DNA of 64,000 bases from Flavicella marina (GTDB lineage Bacteria; Bacteroidota; Bacteroidia; Flavobacteriales; Flavobacteriaceae), in assembly GCF_009193215.1 (NCBI RefSeq), contig NZ_VYVA01000004.1:124001-188000 (forward strand), read 5' to 3'. The translations under genes and the position numbers were made by a program. The notes below the pieces were generated by a model. The model was not told the origin of the DNA, searched no databases, and saw nothing but the letters and a program-made list of their open reading frames with translations. The number at the start of each line of letters is the position of its first letter. The stretch's first letter is position 1. Shown piece by piece: positions 18,887-28,893 of the stretch.

Positions 18887-20464
18887 TTAATCTTTTGTTA
18901 ACTGACTGCCCCACCAATCTTTGTTCGGTTCAAAGTTTTCCTTCAGCATTTTCTTTCGATATCGCTCTAGAATAATCTTTTTTTGTGTCTTATTTGCTGT
19001 TCTCATTTTCTCTGATATCACGGCACTATACAAACTATCTTTTGAAGGGAATTTTGCATTGACTTCTTTCAAGTATGTTTTAAGCATCGTGTGCATAATT
19101 GTAACTCTATCCTTTAATTTATTTGAAAGGTCATTTCTTTCATTGATGTCTTTTTCCACATTATATAGTTCGTTTCTGCCATCTTCGTAATAATGAATTA
19201 GTTTCCATTTTCCTAAACGGATAATTGAAGAAGGATCTCCACCTTGATTCCCATAATGAGGGTAATGCCAATAAATAGGTCGATCTTTAAACTTCGATCC
19301 TTCTAACAAAGGTTTTAGACTCTTTCCATCGCGGTGTGCATTAGGCTCTAAGGGAATCCCTACTAAATCTAACAATGTCGGATACAAATCAGCACCCGTA
19401 ACAGGGGTTCCATTCTCTATACCGGCCGTATTCATCCAAGGAACTTTTATCAAGTATGGCTCACGAATTCCTCCTTCCCACTGATATCCTTTACCACCAC
19501 GCAAAGGCAAGTTTGAAGTAGAAAACGAATCACCCGAGGCAACCCCTCCATTATCAGAAGTAAAAACAACGATGGTATTTTTATCTAAGCCCAATTCTTT
19601 TAGCTGATTTAAAACACGACCAACCGCAGCATCCATAGATTCTACCAGCCCTGCATAAATAGGATTGTCTTGAACTACACGAATAGGCAACACAGCTTCC
19701 ATATCGTATCCTTCCTCTTTTACTCCTAAGGCAACTGCCTTTTCTCTGTATTTTGCTCGCTTTTCTTTTGTTGTTTGTATCGGACCATGTACCGCGTAAA
19801 AAGATAAAAAGGCGAAAAATGGTTTATTTCTATTCTCTGCAATGAAATTTACAGTTTCATCTGCCAATCTCATGGATAAATTTTCTCCTGGTTTACCTCC
19901 TTTCAAATAGGGGTTTTTATAAGGGTAAAAATACCCACCTGCAGGACTTCCTTTATGGTAACCTCCTTTATTTATATCGAACCCATGGTCGGTCGGCAAA
20001 GACCCATCACCTCCTAAGTGCCATTTACCAGCGAAAAAAGTTTGGTAGCCTCCCTTTTGAAAAGCTTCCGGTAAAACTACTGGTTTTGAAGGCAAATTGT
20101 GTTCGTAATCAGCTGGTAACAATTTATCATAACGTTTTCTTATTCTCCAATCTTTACCTGACTTTGCACCAATCCAATCGGTGATACCATGTCTTGCAGT
20201 AAACTGTCCTGTCATAATACTAGCTCTTGACGGACTGCAGACTCTAGAACATGCATAACCATTTGTAAAACTAGTACTTTCTGAAGCTAATTTGTCAATG
20301 TTTGGAGTTTCATAAAATTTACTTCCAGCATACCCTGTATCAAACCTTCCAAAATCATCAACGAGAATAAAAACAACATTAGGCATGTTCTCATTAATTT
20401 TTTGTTCTTGTCGACATGAAGCAATAGCGAACAAAAATAAAACGAATAAAAGTATTTTTTTCAT
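18887..20464 (-). CDS. Sulfatase, lipoprotein
   Basis: 525 residues. A lipoprotein signal (MKKILLFVLFLFAIASC, Cys17) is followed by a type I sulfatase domain starting NVVFILVDDFGRFDTG with the metal-binding DD pair. The formylglycine site is Cys76 in CSRVCSPSRASIMTG (C-x-P-x-R), so an FGE or anSME maturase encoded elsewhere is needed. KWHLGG and FTSDNGG are conserved further on. The protein is probably surface or periplasmic and removes sulfate from a carbohydrate, a common trait of marine Flavobacteriaceae. No polysaccharide-utilisation genes (SusC/D or glycoside hydrolases) lie next to it, so the substrate is unknown. A -7 box (TATATTTG, 20490-20483) precedes it. Confidence 0.92.
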   Translation of the reverse strand: MKKILLFVLFLFAIASCRQEQKINENMPNVVFILVDDFGRFDTGYAGSKFYETPNIDKLASESTSFTNGYACSRVCSPSRASIMTGQFTARHGITDWIGAKSGKDWRIRKRYDKLLPADYEHNLPSKPVVLPEAFQKGGYQTFFAGKWHLGGDGSLPTDHGFDINKGGYHKGSPAGGYFYPYKNPYLKGGKPGENLSMRLADETVNFIAENRNKPFFAFLSFYAVHGPIQTTKEKRAKYREKAVALGVKEEGYDMEAVLPIRVVQDNPIYAGLVESMDAAVGRVLNQLKELGLDKNTIVVFTSDNGGVASGDSFSTSNLPLRGGKGYQWEGGIREPYLIKVPWMNTAGIENGTPVTGADLYPTLLDLVGIPLEPNAHRDGKSLKPLLEGSKFKDRPIYWHYPHYGNQGGDPSSIIRLGKWKLIHYYEDGRNELYNVEKDINERNDLSNKLKDRVTIMHTMLKTYLKEVNAKFPSKDSLYSAVISEKMRTANKTQKKIILERYRKKMLKENFEPNKDWWGSQLTKD

Positions 20465-20510
20465 AGTAAAAATTTAGATTGACAAATATAAAGAAGCCAT
20501 GTAATTATAA

Positions 20511-21092
20511 CTAATTGTAATTTAATTCTGAAACCGGGACTACTTGCCCCGGCTTTAAACCTTGTAAATAGATAGCTCCAATACGCACTCGAACCAAGCG
20601 TAATGTAGGAAAACCAACGGCAGCTGTCATTTTTCTTACTTGACGAAATTTCCCCTCATTGATTGTTATAGAAATCCAAGTGGTTTTGCCATGACGCTCG
20701 TCACGAATTTTTTTTGATCTTTCTTCAAAATGTGGTGCCTCTTTCAATACAACAGTCAAACAAGACTTTGTAACATACCTTTTCCCATCAAAGCCAATTT
20801 CAACACCCTTACACAAATCTTCTAAAGCTTTTTGTGTAATCTCACCATCCACCTGTACATAGTATTCCTTTTCGACTTTACTACTACAAATAGTATCACT
20901 TAATTTGCCATCAGTAGTCAATAACAATAACCCTTCAGATTTAGCATCTAATCGACCTATTGACATGGTACCTTCAGGAAACTCATACAATTCACCCAAC
21001 AATTTCTTCTTCCTGTTTTTGTTGTTAACAAACTGCGAAATAAAACCAAATGGCTTATTGATAATAAAATGTTGATGTATACGATCTTTCAT
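20511..21092 (-). CDS. rluE: 23S rRNA pseudouridine synthase, RluE-like
   Basis: About 193 residues of the RsuA/RluB/E/F family without an N-terminal S4 domain, as in RluE. The catalytic Asp is in GRLDAKSEGLLLLTTDG. INEGKFRQVRKMTAAVGFPTLRLVRVRIG matches the RluE C-terminal segment closely. RluE modifies U2457 in the peptidyl-transferase region of E. coli 23S rRNA, and the same target is inferred here. The start at 21092 (MKDRIHQHFIINKPFG) is preferred over 21116 because it gives the family N-terminus. Confidence 0.85.
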   Translation of the reverse strand: MKDRIHQHFIINKPFGFISQFVNNKNRKKKLLGELYEFPEGTMSIGRLDAKSEGLLLLTTDGKLSDTICSSKVEKEYYVQVDGEITQKALEDLCKGVEIGFDGKRYVTKSCLTVVLKEAPHFEERSKKIRDERHGKTTWISITINEGKFRQVRKMTAAVGFPTLRLVRVRIGAIYLQGLKPGQVVPVSELNYN

Positions 21093-21104
21093 TTCAATTG
21101 CAAA

Positions 21105-21132
21105 TAAAAAAACCATCTAAAAATAGATGGTT
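21105..21132 (-). terminator. accA terminator
   Basis: Stem AACCATCT / AGATGGTT (21111-21118 with 21125-21132) and a run of A on the left, which is a U-run for minus-strand transcription. It ends accA just before rluE begins. Confidence 0.75.
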
Positions 21133-21154
21133 TTGAATTTATATAGGGTTTATA

Positions 21155-22108
21155 CTATTCTTTGTATACTCCCATATTTTCGTATTTAGAAATACGTTCT
21201 TCAATCATTTTCTCAACAGATAATTTTCTAAGTGCCTTTAACTCTTCAACAACTGTCTTTTTCACTGTTTCAAAAGTTTCTTCTCTGTTAAAATGTGCTC
21301 CTCCAACAGGTTCTCTAATTACACCATCAACCAAATTCAATCCGGCCATATCTTTCGATGTTAATTTCAATGCTGATGCTGCCTCTATTTTATAATCCCA
21401 ACTTCTCCACAAAATAGTAGAACAGTTTTCAGGAGAGATTACCGAGTACCATGAGTTCTCCATCATCATTACTCTATCACCTACACCTATACCTAAAGCC
21501 CCACCTGAAGCTCCCTCACCAATAATTACTGTAATAATTGGCACTTTTAATATACACATCTCAAAAATATTACGGGCAATCGCTTCTCCTTGTCCTCTTT
21601 CTTCAGCTTCTAAACCTGGATAAGCACCTGGGGTATCTACGAAAGTCAATACTGGAATATCAAATTTTTCAGCCATACGCATCAAACGCAATGCTTTTCT
21701 ATATCCTTCTGGATTCGCCATTCCGAAATTACGATACTGACGAGTTTTGGTATTGTAACCTTTTTGCTGTCCGATGAACATAAAAGACTGGTCACCAATC
21801 TTACCCAAACCACCAATAATCGCTTTGTCATCTTTTACAGATCTATCACCATGTAGCTCCATAAAAGTATCACCAGCCAATGCTTTTACATAATCTAATG
21901 TATAAGGTCTATTTGGATGTCTTGACAACTGTACTCTTTGCCAAGGTGAAAGGTTTTTATATATTTCTTTTTTTGTTACCTCTAATTTCTCTGTAAGTTT
22001 CTTACATGTTTCAGAAACATCAACAGCACTTTCCTCTCCGATCACTTGACATTTGTCTAATTGCTCCTCAAGTTCCTTTATTGGTAATTCAAAGTCTAAA
22101 TATTCCAT
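21155..22108 (-). CDS. accA: Acetyl-CoA carboxylase carboxyltransferase subunit alpha
   Basis: About 317 residues, full length. AccA, with AccD (not in this window), transfers the carboxyl group from biotin-BCCP to acetyl-CoA. Conserved segments: [70 protein letters not shown] and [15 protein letters not shown]. The ATG at 22108 ([16 protein letters not shown]) is chosen because an upstream ATG at 22132 lies inside the -7 box TATCTTTG (22137-22130). Monocistronic, with its own terminator. Confidence 0.97.
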   Translation of the reverse strand: MEYLDFELPIKELEEQLDKCQVIGEESAVDVSETCKKLTEKLEVTKKEIYKNLSPWQRVQLSRHPNRPYTLDYVKALAGDTFMELHGDRSVKDDKAIIGGLGKIGDQSFMFIGQQKGYNTKTRQYRNFGMANPEGYRKALRLMRMAEKFDIPVLTFVDTPGAYPGLEAEERGQGEAIARNIFEMCILKVPIITVIIGEGASGGALGIGVGDRVMMMENSWYSVISPENCSTILWRSWDYKIEAASALKLTSKDMAGLNLVDGVIREPVGGAHFNREETFETVKKTVVEELKALRKLSVEKMIEERISKYENMGVYKE

Positions 22109-22169
22109 AATTATATTGTTATAAGATGACAAAGATACTAACTTCGAGAAAGTATCAAAATCATATTTT

Positions 22170-23258
22170 TTATTTTTTTGATTTTAAATATAGGTAAAAC
22201 GCCAAACTACCAAAAACAAAATTTGGCATCCAAATTAATAACATCGTATTACTACCAGCCACTGCTCCCAGTACCTCAGCAACTTTCATAAAGAATACAT
22301 AAATAAACATGAGTCCGATTCCTACAGCCATGTTTATTCCCATTCCTCCTCGTTTTTTTCTAAAAGAAAGACAAACCGCTAAGAGCGTCATTATATAAGA
22401 CGATATAGGTAATGTTGTTCTTTTGTACAATTCTACATAATAAGCGTTTAAGTTTTTCACACCTCTCAACTTAGACTTCTCAATAAAACTCTTCAGTTCT
22501 GCCGAGGTCATTTCTTTCGATAAATAATCTACATACAGCAAGTCTCTTGGAGAAAAATCAAATATGGTATCGAATTTTCTACCTGTTTCTATACTATCAC
22601 GATCATTAAATATTCTACGTTTAGAATAACTAGACAATTTAAAAGTACTATCTCTTTTAGACCAAGTAATTTCGTTTGCTGTCAGGCGGTATTTCATTTT
22701 TAACCCATCGTACTCTTCATAAGAAAAATCGTAACCACGGTTTGTTCTAATACCAAAATTCTGTATATAGATATACCTCCCTTTCCCTAAACGCATGCTA
22801 AATTCTTTTACATAATTTTCTTTAACATTGTTATGGGTAGCAAAATATTTTTTATCAAATTTCGTCAAGGTCTCATTACTATTTGGCACGACGTAATGAT
22901 TCATGTACAAAGCATAAACCGTTACAATCGTTGCTCCAATAAAATATGGTTTTAAAAACCTTGTAAAGGAAATACTCGCACTATTGATTGCAATAATCTC
23001 TGTATTGTTTGCTAATTTTGAAGTGAAAAATATTACAGAAATAAACAGTGCCAAAGGCATAAACGTATTGGCATAATAGATTATAAAATTCACATAATAA
23101 TCTTCAATAATCTCACCAACTGACAAGTTTGTATGACGTAAAAACTTATCAATTTTTTCTGATACATCAATCGCGATAGCAATTGGTATCAAAATAAACA
23201 AGGTAAAAAGGAATGAACCTAAATATCTTTTTAAAATGTATTTATCTAATATTCTCAA
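22170..23258 (-). CDS. LptF/LptG-family permease
   Basis: 362-residue YjgP/YjgQ-type protein. It has two N-terminal membrane helices, a large periplasmic beta-jellyroll (about residues 110-260) and a C-terminal helix bundle (about 270-360). The start [20 protein letters not shown] is the typical LptF/G amphipathic segment. LptF and LptG form the permease of the LptB2FG ABC complex that extracts LPS from the inner membrane. Which of the two this is cannot be decided from this window, since neither its partner nor lptB is present. Confidence 0.9.
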   Translation of the reverse strand: MRILDKYILKRYLGSFLFTLFILIPIAIAIDVSEKIDKFLRHTNLSVGEIIEDYYVNFIIYYANTFMPLALFISVIFFTSKLANNTEIIAINSASISFTRFLKPYFIGATIVTVYALYMNHYVVPNSNETLTKFDKKYFATHNNVKENYVKEFSMRLGKGRYIYIQNFGIRTNRGYDFSYEEYDGLKMKYRLTANEITWSKRDSTFKLSSYSKRRIFNDRDSIETGRKFDTIFDFSPRDLLYVDYLSKEMTSAELKSFIEKSKLRGVKNLNAYYVELYKRTTLPISSYIMTLLAVCLSFRKKRGGMGINMAVGIGLMFIYVFFMKVAEVLGAVAGSNTMLLIWMPNFVFGSLAFYLYLKSKK

Positions 23259-23289
23259 ATGTAGAAATTGAAGCGTAAATATAAATTAA

Positions 23290-24420
23290 TTACAAACGGT
23301 TATCCATTTGTCTTACCATTTTATTTTTCCATTCTGCAAAATCTCCAGCCAAAATATGTTTTCTAGCCTCTCGTGTCAACCAAAGATAAAACCCTAAGTT
23401 ATGAATCGTTGCTATTTGCTTACCAAGCATTTCGTTTGATGCGAATAAATGACGCAAGTATGCTTTAGAATAATAGGTATCAACATAGGTAATACCCATA
23501 GGGTCGATAGGAGAAAAATCATCTTCCCATTTCTTGTTCTTTATATTGATACTTCCTTCAGAAGTAAACAGCATTCCGTTTCTGGCATTACGTGTTGGCA
23601 TCACACAATCAAACATATCAACACCCAATGCAATATTCTCTAGTATATTAATTGGCGTACCTACTCCCATTAAATATCTTGGTTTGTCTTCAGGTAAAAC
23701 ACTACAAACAACATCTGTCATTGCATACATTTCTTCTGCTGGCTCACCAACTGAAAGTCCACCAATTGCATTTCCTTCTGCACCTACACTAGCAATAAAT
23801 TCTGCAGATTGTTTACGTAAATCTTTGTATGTACTACCTTGTACTATTGGAAAAAACGTTTGCTCGTATCCGTATTTGTAAGGTAATTTTTCTAAATGCG
23901 TGATACAACGTTTCAACCAACGATGTGTCATGTGCATAGACCTTTTTGCATACTTATAGTCGCAAGGGTATGGTGTACATTCGTCAAATGCCATGATAAT
24001 ATCTGCTCCAATGGTGCGTTGCGTTTCCATTACATTTTCTGGAGAAAAAAAATGGTACGAGCCATCGATATGACTTTTAAACTTTACACCTTCTTCTTTA
24101 ATTTTTCTTCTTCCAGACAAAGAATATACCTGGTACCCACCACTATCTGTTAAAACAGGTCGATCCCAATTCATGAATTGATGAATTCCACCTGCTTTTT
24201 CTAAAATTTCCATTTTAGGACGCAAATACAAATGATAGGTATTCGCTAGAATAATATCTGGATTTACTTCTTCTTTTAATTCTTTTTGGTGCACTCCTTT
24301 TACGGTTCCCATAGTTCCTACAGGCATAAAAATTGGAGTTTCTATATCGCCATGATCAGTAGTCATAACTCCTGCTCTAGCTTTACTTAATGGATCTTTC
24401 GATTTTATTTCAAACTTCAT
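23290..24420 (-). CDS. tgt: tRNA-guanine transglycosylase lacking the canonical zinc cysteines
   Basis: 376 residues. It exchanges G34 for preQ1 in tRNAs with GUN anticodons during queuosine synthesis. The general-acid Asp93 (LTDSGGYQVYS) and the nucleophile Asp271 (MFDCVMPTRNARNG) are present. The C-x-C-x2-C zinc motif expected after SPIDP is replaced by Gly309, Thr311 and Asp314, while the zinc-ligand His340 (ATIHN) remains. The start at 24420 (MKFEIKSKDPLSKARAG) is chosen since an ATG at 24429 lies in the -7 box TATCTTTG (24434-24427), which leaves almost no leader. It belongs functionally with queE at 46902. Confidence 0.95.
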   Translation of the reverse strand: MKFEIKSKDPLSKARAGVMTTDHGDIETPIFMPVGTMGTVKGVHQKELKEEVNPDIILANTYHLYLRPKMEILEKAGGIHQFMNWDRPVLTDSGGYQVYSLSGRRKIKEEGVKFKSHIDGSYHFFSPENVMETQRTIGADIIMAFDECTPYPCDYKYAKRSMHMTHRWLKRCITHLEKLPYKYGYEQTFFPIVQGSTYKDLRKQSAEFIASVGAEGNAIGGLSVGEPAEEMYAMTDVVCSVLPEDKPRYLMGVGTPINILENIALGVDMFDCVMPTRNARNGMLFTSEGSINIKNKKWEDDFSPIDPMGITYVDTYYSKAYLRHLFASNEMLGKQIATIHNLGFYLWLTREARKHILAGDFAEWKNKMVRQMDNRL

Positions 24421-24467
24421 AAGCGACAAAGATACTTAGAAACAAAAGAATAGGAAAAGTAATTTTT

Positions 24468-25700
24468 CTAAAAATAAAACATCAGTCCAAAACTAATTCT
24501 CATCGCATCTCTTCTTGGAGAATCACTTATTGTCGTTCCGTTTGCTTCGCCATTATAGTCTAAAGATTTTGTTCCGTAATCCAATTCTAATCCGTACGTC
24601 ATTCTTTCGTAATGATCATACATTACATTTACAATTCCATAGGTATGTACGTGATTTACATTTCCGTTGAGAACTACTATTTGTTGTGGGTCGTTCACTA
24701 TAAAAAACCGAGCTACGTCATTGGTATAAAATCTTGTGTAACCAACTACGAAATTCGTATGTAACTTTGGTGTCCAATAATGTTCATAAGCCGCCCATCC
24801 ACCGATGGATGGCGTTGCATCTAACTCTCCTTGCACCGTAGGAAAACCATCATATCCAAAACCTGCAATACTGGTTATATATGATGTAATACCTTTTCCG
24901 ACAGTCCCCTGAAATTGCAAACTGTTTTTGTTCTTTTTTAATTTACCTGAGAACGACAAACCATATCCAAAAAACGAGCTTTGTTCGTTATTGTATTTGT
25001 AGTTGATGTTTCTAAAAATTGTCGAAGCTCTTAAATGCCCCCATTTTTTTTCATGTTTCAATCCTAAAATAACATCAGGAGTAGATTGGTGCGCATTGCC
25101 AACCAAAGGATCTATTTCTGAAAAACGATTGTAGTCGGTGATTGGTGCATCTAAAGCAATGATATACCGCCAATCCGGATCGTTGCCGATTTTATTAAAA
25201 TATTTTATATGAGGGCTTCGTACCCATACCCCAGAAGGTGGTCCTTCCCATTCTAAAATATTCGGCCATAAAGCCTCATCACCGAAAGACGCCCACCCTT
25301 GACCAATTTGCCAATGATCAAATTCTACGTAAGCTTTTCTCAATCGCATATGTCCATTTCCACCCCAAAAATCAAACTCTACTATGGCATAAACTTTCTC
25401 TCCATCTCCTGTAAGTATGGTTGACTCAAACTTTAATTGCGTTTGATACATGTCCATCTTAAAACTATTGGAGTCATCAGTTCCATACACATTAATTTTT
25501 CCGACATTGAAGGTCTCGCTATCCTGAAGACCACCAAATGCATCAAAGTATCCATTTAATTTAATATTTGCTCCAAAACTACTTTTAAATTTGGGCGCAC
25601 CATTTATGGAATCTTTTGAACGAATGGTTAAGAACCTTTCTTGTGCATTGACTCCCAAATGCACAAAAAACAATGCTACAACAATTATTATTTTTTTCAT
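24468..25700 (-). CDS. DcaP-like outer-membrane porin
   Basis: 410 residues with a signal peptide (about 1-19, ending GVNA) and an all-beta barrel ending in aromatic residues (ISFGLMFYF). The N-terminal part (IKLNGYFDAFGGLQDSETFN and LKFESTILTGDGEKVYAIVEFDFWG) resembles the DcaP family of trimeric outer-membrane channels for anionic solutes such as dicarboxylates. The assignment rests on pattern similarity and the solute is unknown. Monocistronic; its upstream region is shared with the divergent H-NOX operon. Confidence 0.75.
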   Translation of the reverse strand: MKKIIIVVALFFVHLGVNAQERFLTIRSKDSINGAPKFKSSFGANIKLNGYFDAFGGLQDSETFNVGKINVYGTDDSNSFKMDMYQTQLKFESTILTGDGEKVYAIVEFDFWGGNGHMRLRKAYVEFDHWQIGQGWASFGDEALWPNILEWEGPPSGVWVRSPHIKYFNKIGNDPDWRYIIALDAPITDYNRFSEIDPLVGNAHQSTPDVILGLKHEKKWGHLRASTIFRNINYKYNNEQSSFFGYGLSFSGKLKKNKNSLQFQGTVGKGITSYITSIAGFGYDGFPTVQGELDATPSIGGWAAYEHYWTPKLHTNFVVGYTRFYTNDVARFFIVNDPQQIVVLNGNVNHVHTYGIVNVMYDHYERMTYGLELDYGTKSLDYNGEANGTTISDSPRRDAMRISFGLMFYF

Positions 25701-25762
25701 AGGACTTGGTTATACGACAGAAATTTAAGCAATTTATATGATAAACTTACTTTTAAATAACT

Positions 25763-25852
25763 CCTTTTATCGGCACTAGAATTCCATTCACCGACACTTA
25801 TTGTCGATTCATCTATTGACTTATCGATAATAATACTGAATGTTTATTTTTG
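25763..25852 (+). promoter_or_regulatory. Tandem candidate LytTR operator and promoter of the NO-sensing operon (site D)
   Basis: Two copies of the motif CCNTTYRYCGRCA, CCTTTTATCGGCA (25763) and CCATTCACCGACA (25784), start exactly 21 bp apart, two helical turns, on the same face of the DNA. The proximal copy starts 61 bp before the -7 element TATTTTTG (25845-25852), which lies 23 nt before the first ATG of the operon. The same layout recurs before three other units of this locus. Confidence 0.7.
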
Positions 25853-25875
25853 ATATATTGAAAATAATTTAAACT

Positions 25876-26289
25876 ATGAGTAGCCTTTCTATATTGTTAG
25901 TTGAAGATGATACTATCGAAGTAATGAAATTGAATAGAACAATATCAAAACTTAATTTGAATCATACTGTTATAGAAATGAAAAATGGCGAATTAGCATT
26001 AGAATATTTAAACGGTGATCATAAATTACCTGATATCATTCTACTCGACTTAAATATGCCAAAGTTAAACGGTATTGATTTTTTATCTATATTGAAAGAG
26101 GACAATGAATTAAAACACATTCCGACTATAATATTGACAACTTCTTGCAATCAAAAAGATTTACAAGAATGTTACAATTTAGGAGTTACTGGTTATATAT
26201 TAAAACCTTTGCGGTATGAAGAATATGTGACAAAAATTGAAAAGATAGTTGCTTATTGGAGTATTAACGAACTAATCCAAAAAAAATGA
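25876..26289 (+). CDS. Stand-alone receiver-domain response regulator (Rcp1-like)
   Basis: 137 residues forming one receiver domain with no output domain. Acidic pocket Asp11-Asp12, phosphoacceptor Asp58 (IILLDLNMPKLNG), Thr88-Thr89 and Lys110 (GYILKPL) are all present. Length and the LLDLNMPKLNG motif resemble the Rcp1 class of phytochrome partners and shuttle receivers. Its 3' end overlaps the H-NOX gene by 4 bp. A single receiver next to a non-hybrid kinase and a separate HPt suggests it carries phosphate between them. Confidence 0.9.
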   Translation: MSSLSILLVEDDTIEVMKLNRTISKLNLNHTVIEMKNGELALEYLNGDHKLPDIILLDLNMPKLNGIDFLSILKEDNELKHIPTIILTTSCNQKDLQECYNLGVTGYILKPLRYEEYVTKIEKIVAYWSINELIQKK

Positions 26290-26825
26290 AAGGAATTGTA
26301 TTTACGGAATTTTTAGACCTTGTCGAAAATAAATTTGGTCTTGTTATGGTTGATAAAATCATCAGCCAATCGAAATTAGAATCAGGAGGTGCTTATACTG
26401 CTATTGGCACCTATGCTTTTTCTGAGATGCTTCAACTACTAAAAAACCTGAATAAAAATACGGGTATTGCAATCGACGATTTATTATTAGTATATGCAGA
26501 GCACTTTTTTTCAGTACTTGAAAACAGTTATCCAGCCCTATTAAATCAATACAGAGATCCTATCGAGTTACTTGCTTCAATTGAAAATCATATTCATGTC
26601 GAAGTGAGAAAAATATATCCAGATGCAGAATTACCAGAGTTTGTAGTTTTGGAAAAATCAAAAAATTCTTTAATTATGTTGTACCGTTCCAATAGAGCAA
26701 TGCATCATTTTGGATTAGGATTGATGAACAAAACTTTTGAGCATTTTAATTCAACTGCAGAAATTATTCTGGAAAAGATTAAAGAAGACGGAACTGAAGT
26801 GAAATTTATTATTCATAAAAACTAA
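26286..26825 (+). CDS. H-NOX (heme NO-binding) sensor protein
   Basis: 179-residue soluble heme protein of the bacterial H-NOX family, related to the sensor domain of soluble guanylate cyclase. The proximal heme ligand is His104 in ENHIHVEVRKIYPDAELP, with the conserved Pro117 exactly 13 residues later. The heme-propionate motif Y-x-S-x-R is YRSNR (133-137). The N-terminus MKGIVFTEFLDLVENKFGL matches Shewanella and Vibrio H-NOX closely. Such proteins bind NO and regulate a partner kinase encoded next to them; the kinase here begins 3 bp downstream. NO selectivity is inferred from similarity to facultative-aerobe H-NOX proteins. The gene symbol is left empty because hnoX is not a uniform name. 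Confidence 0.93.
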   Translation: MKGIVFTEFLDLVENKFGLVMVDKIISQSKLESGGAYTAIGTYAFSEMLQLLKNLNKNTGIAIDDLLLVYAEHFFSVLENSYPALLNQYRDPIELLASIENHIHVEVRKIYPDAELPEFVVLEKSKNSLIMLYRSNRAMHHFGLGLMNKTFEHFNSTAEIILEKIKEDGTEVKFIIHKN

Positions 26826-26828
26826 TGA

Positions 26829-28886
26829 ATGGATGATGAAAAAATAAAAATTCTAGAGCGTGCTCTAAAACGTGAAAAACAAGCTCGTAAACAAGCAGAA
26901 TTAATTCTCGAAAAAAAATCGTTAGAATTGTATACCATTGCTCAAGAGTTAAAAATTGCAAATGAAAAACTCGGAACATTATTGAATGAAAAAGACACTC
27001 AACTAAAAGGTGTTTTTGAAAACATTAATGATGCTTATCTTATCATGGATCTTGGAGGAAACGTATTAAAAATGAACGACTCTGCAGTTGATTTTTTTGA
27101 ATACGACATCCAAAAAGAGAAATTAAATGTTCAAAACCTCATTTATATTGAAGATACTGAATATGCTTTCAACTCGTTTGGAGTCTTACTAAAAGAAGGT
27201 CATTTTAGTGATTACACAGCAAGAATCATCACAAAATCGAAAAAAATAAAATGGGTTCATATCAATGCTAGTATCATCTTCGACGACAAAAACAAACCTA
27301 TTGCAGCTCAAGGTATTGTGCGAGATATTACAGAAACCAAATTTAACAACGAGTTAATAGAAGAACAGAAAAACCAACTGAATGCGATTGTAGAAAACGC
27401 ACCATTTGGGATTGCATTGACACAGCAAGGCTCGTTTATAAAAACCAACAAGGCATTTATTGATCTCATTGGCTACAATGAAAACGAATTGCATACCATT
27501 TCTATCAACGACATTACTCACCCAGAAGATGTTGACAAATCAAAAAACCTAAAAAAATCTCTTGAAAAAAGCGATCTAAATAATTTCTTAGTTCATAAAA
27601 AATACATCAAAAAAGATGGAAGCGTAATATGGGCAAAGACAAATGTCAGCGCCGTTAGAAACACAAATAGATCGTTAAAATACGAAGTTGCAATTATAGA
27701 AGACATCACTTCTGAAAGAGAAAAGAACTTGATTTTAGACACTATTCAGAAGCTCACACGATCCATTTTAGGAAAAGTGAACATCTATGAAATCTCTTGG
27801 GAAATAATTAGCCAAATAGCGAACTTTTTAGAAACAGATGAATGTTCGCTATACTTAGTTAATAAAGAAACTAACAGTTTAGATCAAATAACTACTATAA
27901 ACCCAAATACAACTGATCCTAAAAAAATAGATATTCGTTCAGCGGAACTAGTTGATATCACAAACAATGGTCTTTCTAAAATTTTTGATAACAAAGCATC
28001 AAAATCTGTGTATGGTTCTGAAGCTTTCATTCCTATTTTAAATGAAAATATAGTAATCGGAATAATTCACTGCAAGCACAGACAAAATAATTTTTTCAAT
28101 AAATCCAACATCAATACTCTTGAAAACATAGCTAGTTTGGTCGCAATTCAATTGAAAAGCGCCATTCATTTAAGAGCCCGAAACAAAGCTGAAAAAGAAA
28201 ACATTACACTTTTAAAACAGCTAGAAAAAAACAATTTAGAATTACAAGAATATGCACATATAGTATCTCATGATTTGAAATCCCCTCTTAGAAGTATCAA
28301 TGCGCTAGTTAGCTGGATTCGAGAAGACAATCAAGACATATTAGATAATGTTAGTTTGTCTAATATGGATCTTATCGACACTACTCTAGAAAAGATGGAG
28401 CAATTAATTTCTGATATACTTATCTATTCAAGCATTGGAAATAAAGAAACTAAAAAAGAAAATGTCAATCTAAATTTGTTAATCGAAGAATTAAAACAAA
28501 TAATGTTTGTGCCCACAAACATTCAAATAAACATACTTAATGAACTTCCAACACTTAACGCAGACAGAATAAAGCTCCAACAATTGTTTCAAAACCTAAT
28601 CAGTAATGCCATAAAATTCAACGACAAAAAAGAAGGAATTATAGATATTTCTTTGATTGAAGAAAAAAAGAACTACACTATTTCGGTTAGAGACAATGGT
28701 ATCGGAATAGATGAAAAGTACTTTAAACAAATCTTCAAAATTTTCAACTCTCTTAAAGAAAGTAAAGAATCTTCAGGTATCGGATTATCCATCGTAAAAA
28801 AAATTGTGGATTTACTTGGTGGAGAAGTTTGGATTGAATCTGAAATGAATGTTTTCACTGCATTTTTTATAAAAATACCTAAATAA
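26829..28886 (+). CDS. H-NOX-associated PAS/GAF histidine kinase
   Basis: 685 residues with no membrane helix. Order: N-terminal coiled coil (about 1-58), PAS (about 60-172), PAS (about 182-297), GAF (about 305-445), HisKA with phosphoacceptor His481 (HIVSHDLKSPLRS), and HATPase with N-box Asn593 (NLISNAIKFND), DNGIGI and SGIGLSIVKKIV. There is no receiver domain, so it is not a hybrid kinase. The N-terminal charged coil (ALKREKQARKQAELILEKKS) resembles that of kinases paired with H-NOX proteins in other bacteria. It begins 3 bp after H-NOX and is probably controlled by direct contact with it. Likely first donor of the phosphorelay. Confidence 0.92.
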   Translation: MDDEKIKILERALKREKQARKQAELILEKKSLELYTIAQELKIANEKLGTLLNEKDTQLKGVFENINDAYLIMDLGGNVLKMNDSAVDFFEYDIQKEKLNVQNLIYIEDTEYAFNSFGVLLKEGHFSDYTARIITKSKKIKWVHINASIIFDDKNKPIAAQGIVRDITETKFNNELIEEQKNQLNAIVENAPFGIALTQQGSFIKTNKAFIDLIGYNENELHTISINDITHPEDVDKSKNLKKSLEKSDLNNFLVHKKYIKKDGSVIWAKTNVSAVRNTNRSLKYEVAIIEDITSEREKNLILDTIQKLTRSILGKVNIYEISWEIISQIANFLETDECSLYLVNKETNSLDQITTINPNTTDPKKIDIRSAELVDITNNGLSKIFDNKASKSVYGSEAFIPILNENIVIGIIHCKHRQNNFFNKSNINTLENIASLVAIQLKSAIHLRARNKAEKENITLLKQLEKNNLELQEYAHIVSHDLKSPLRSINALVSWIREDNQDILDNVSLSNMDLIDTTLEKMEQLISDILIYSSIGNKETKKENVNLNLLIEELKQIMFVPTNIQINILNELPTLNADRIKLQQLFQNLISNAIKFNDKKEGIIDISLIEEKKNYTISVRDNGIGIDEKYFKQIFKIFNSLKESKESSGIGLSIVKKIVDLLGGEVWIESEMNVFTAFFIKIPK

Positions 28887-28893
28887 CGAAACT

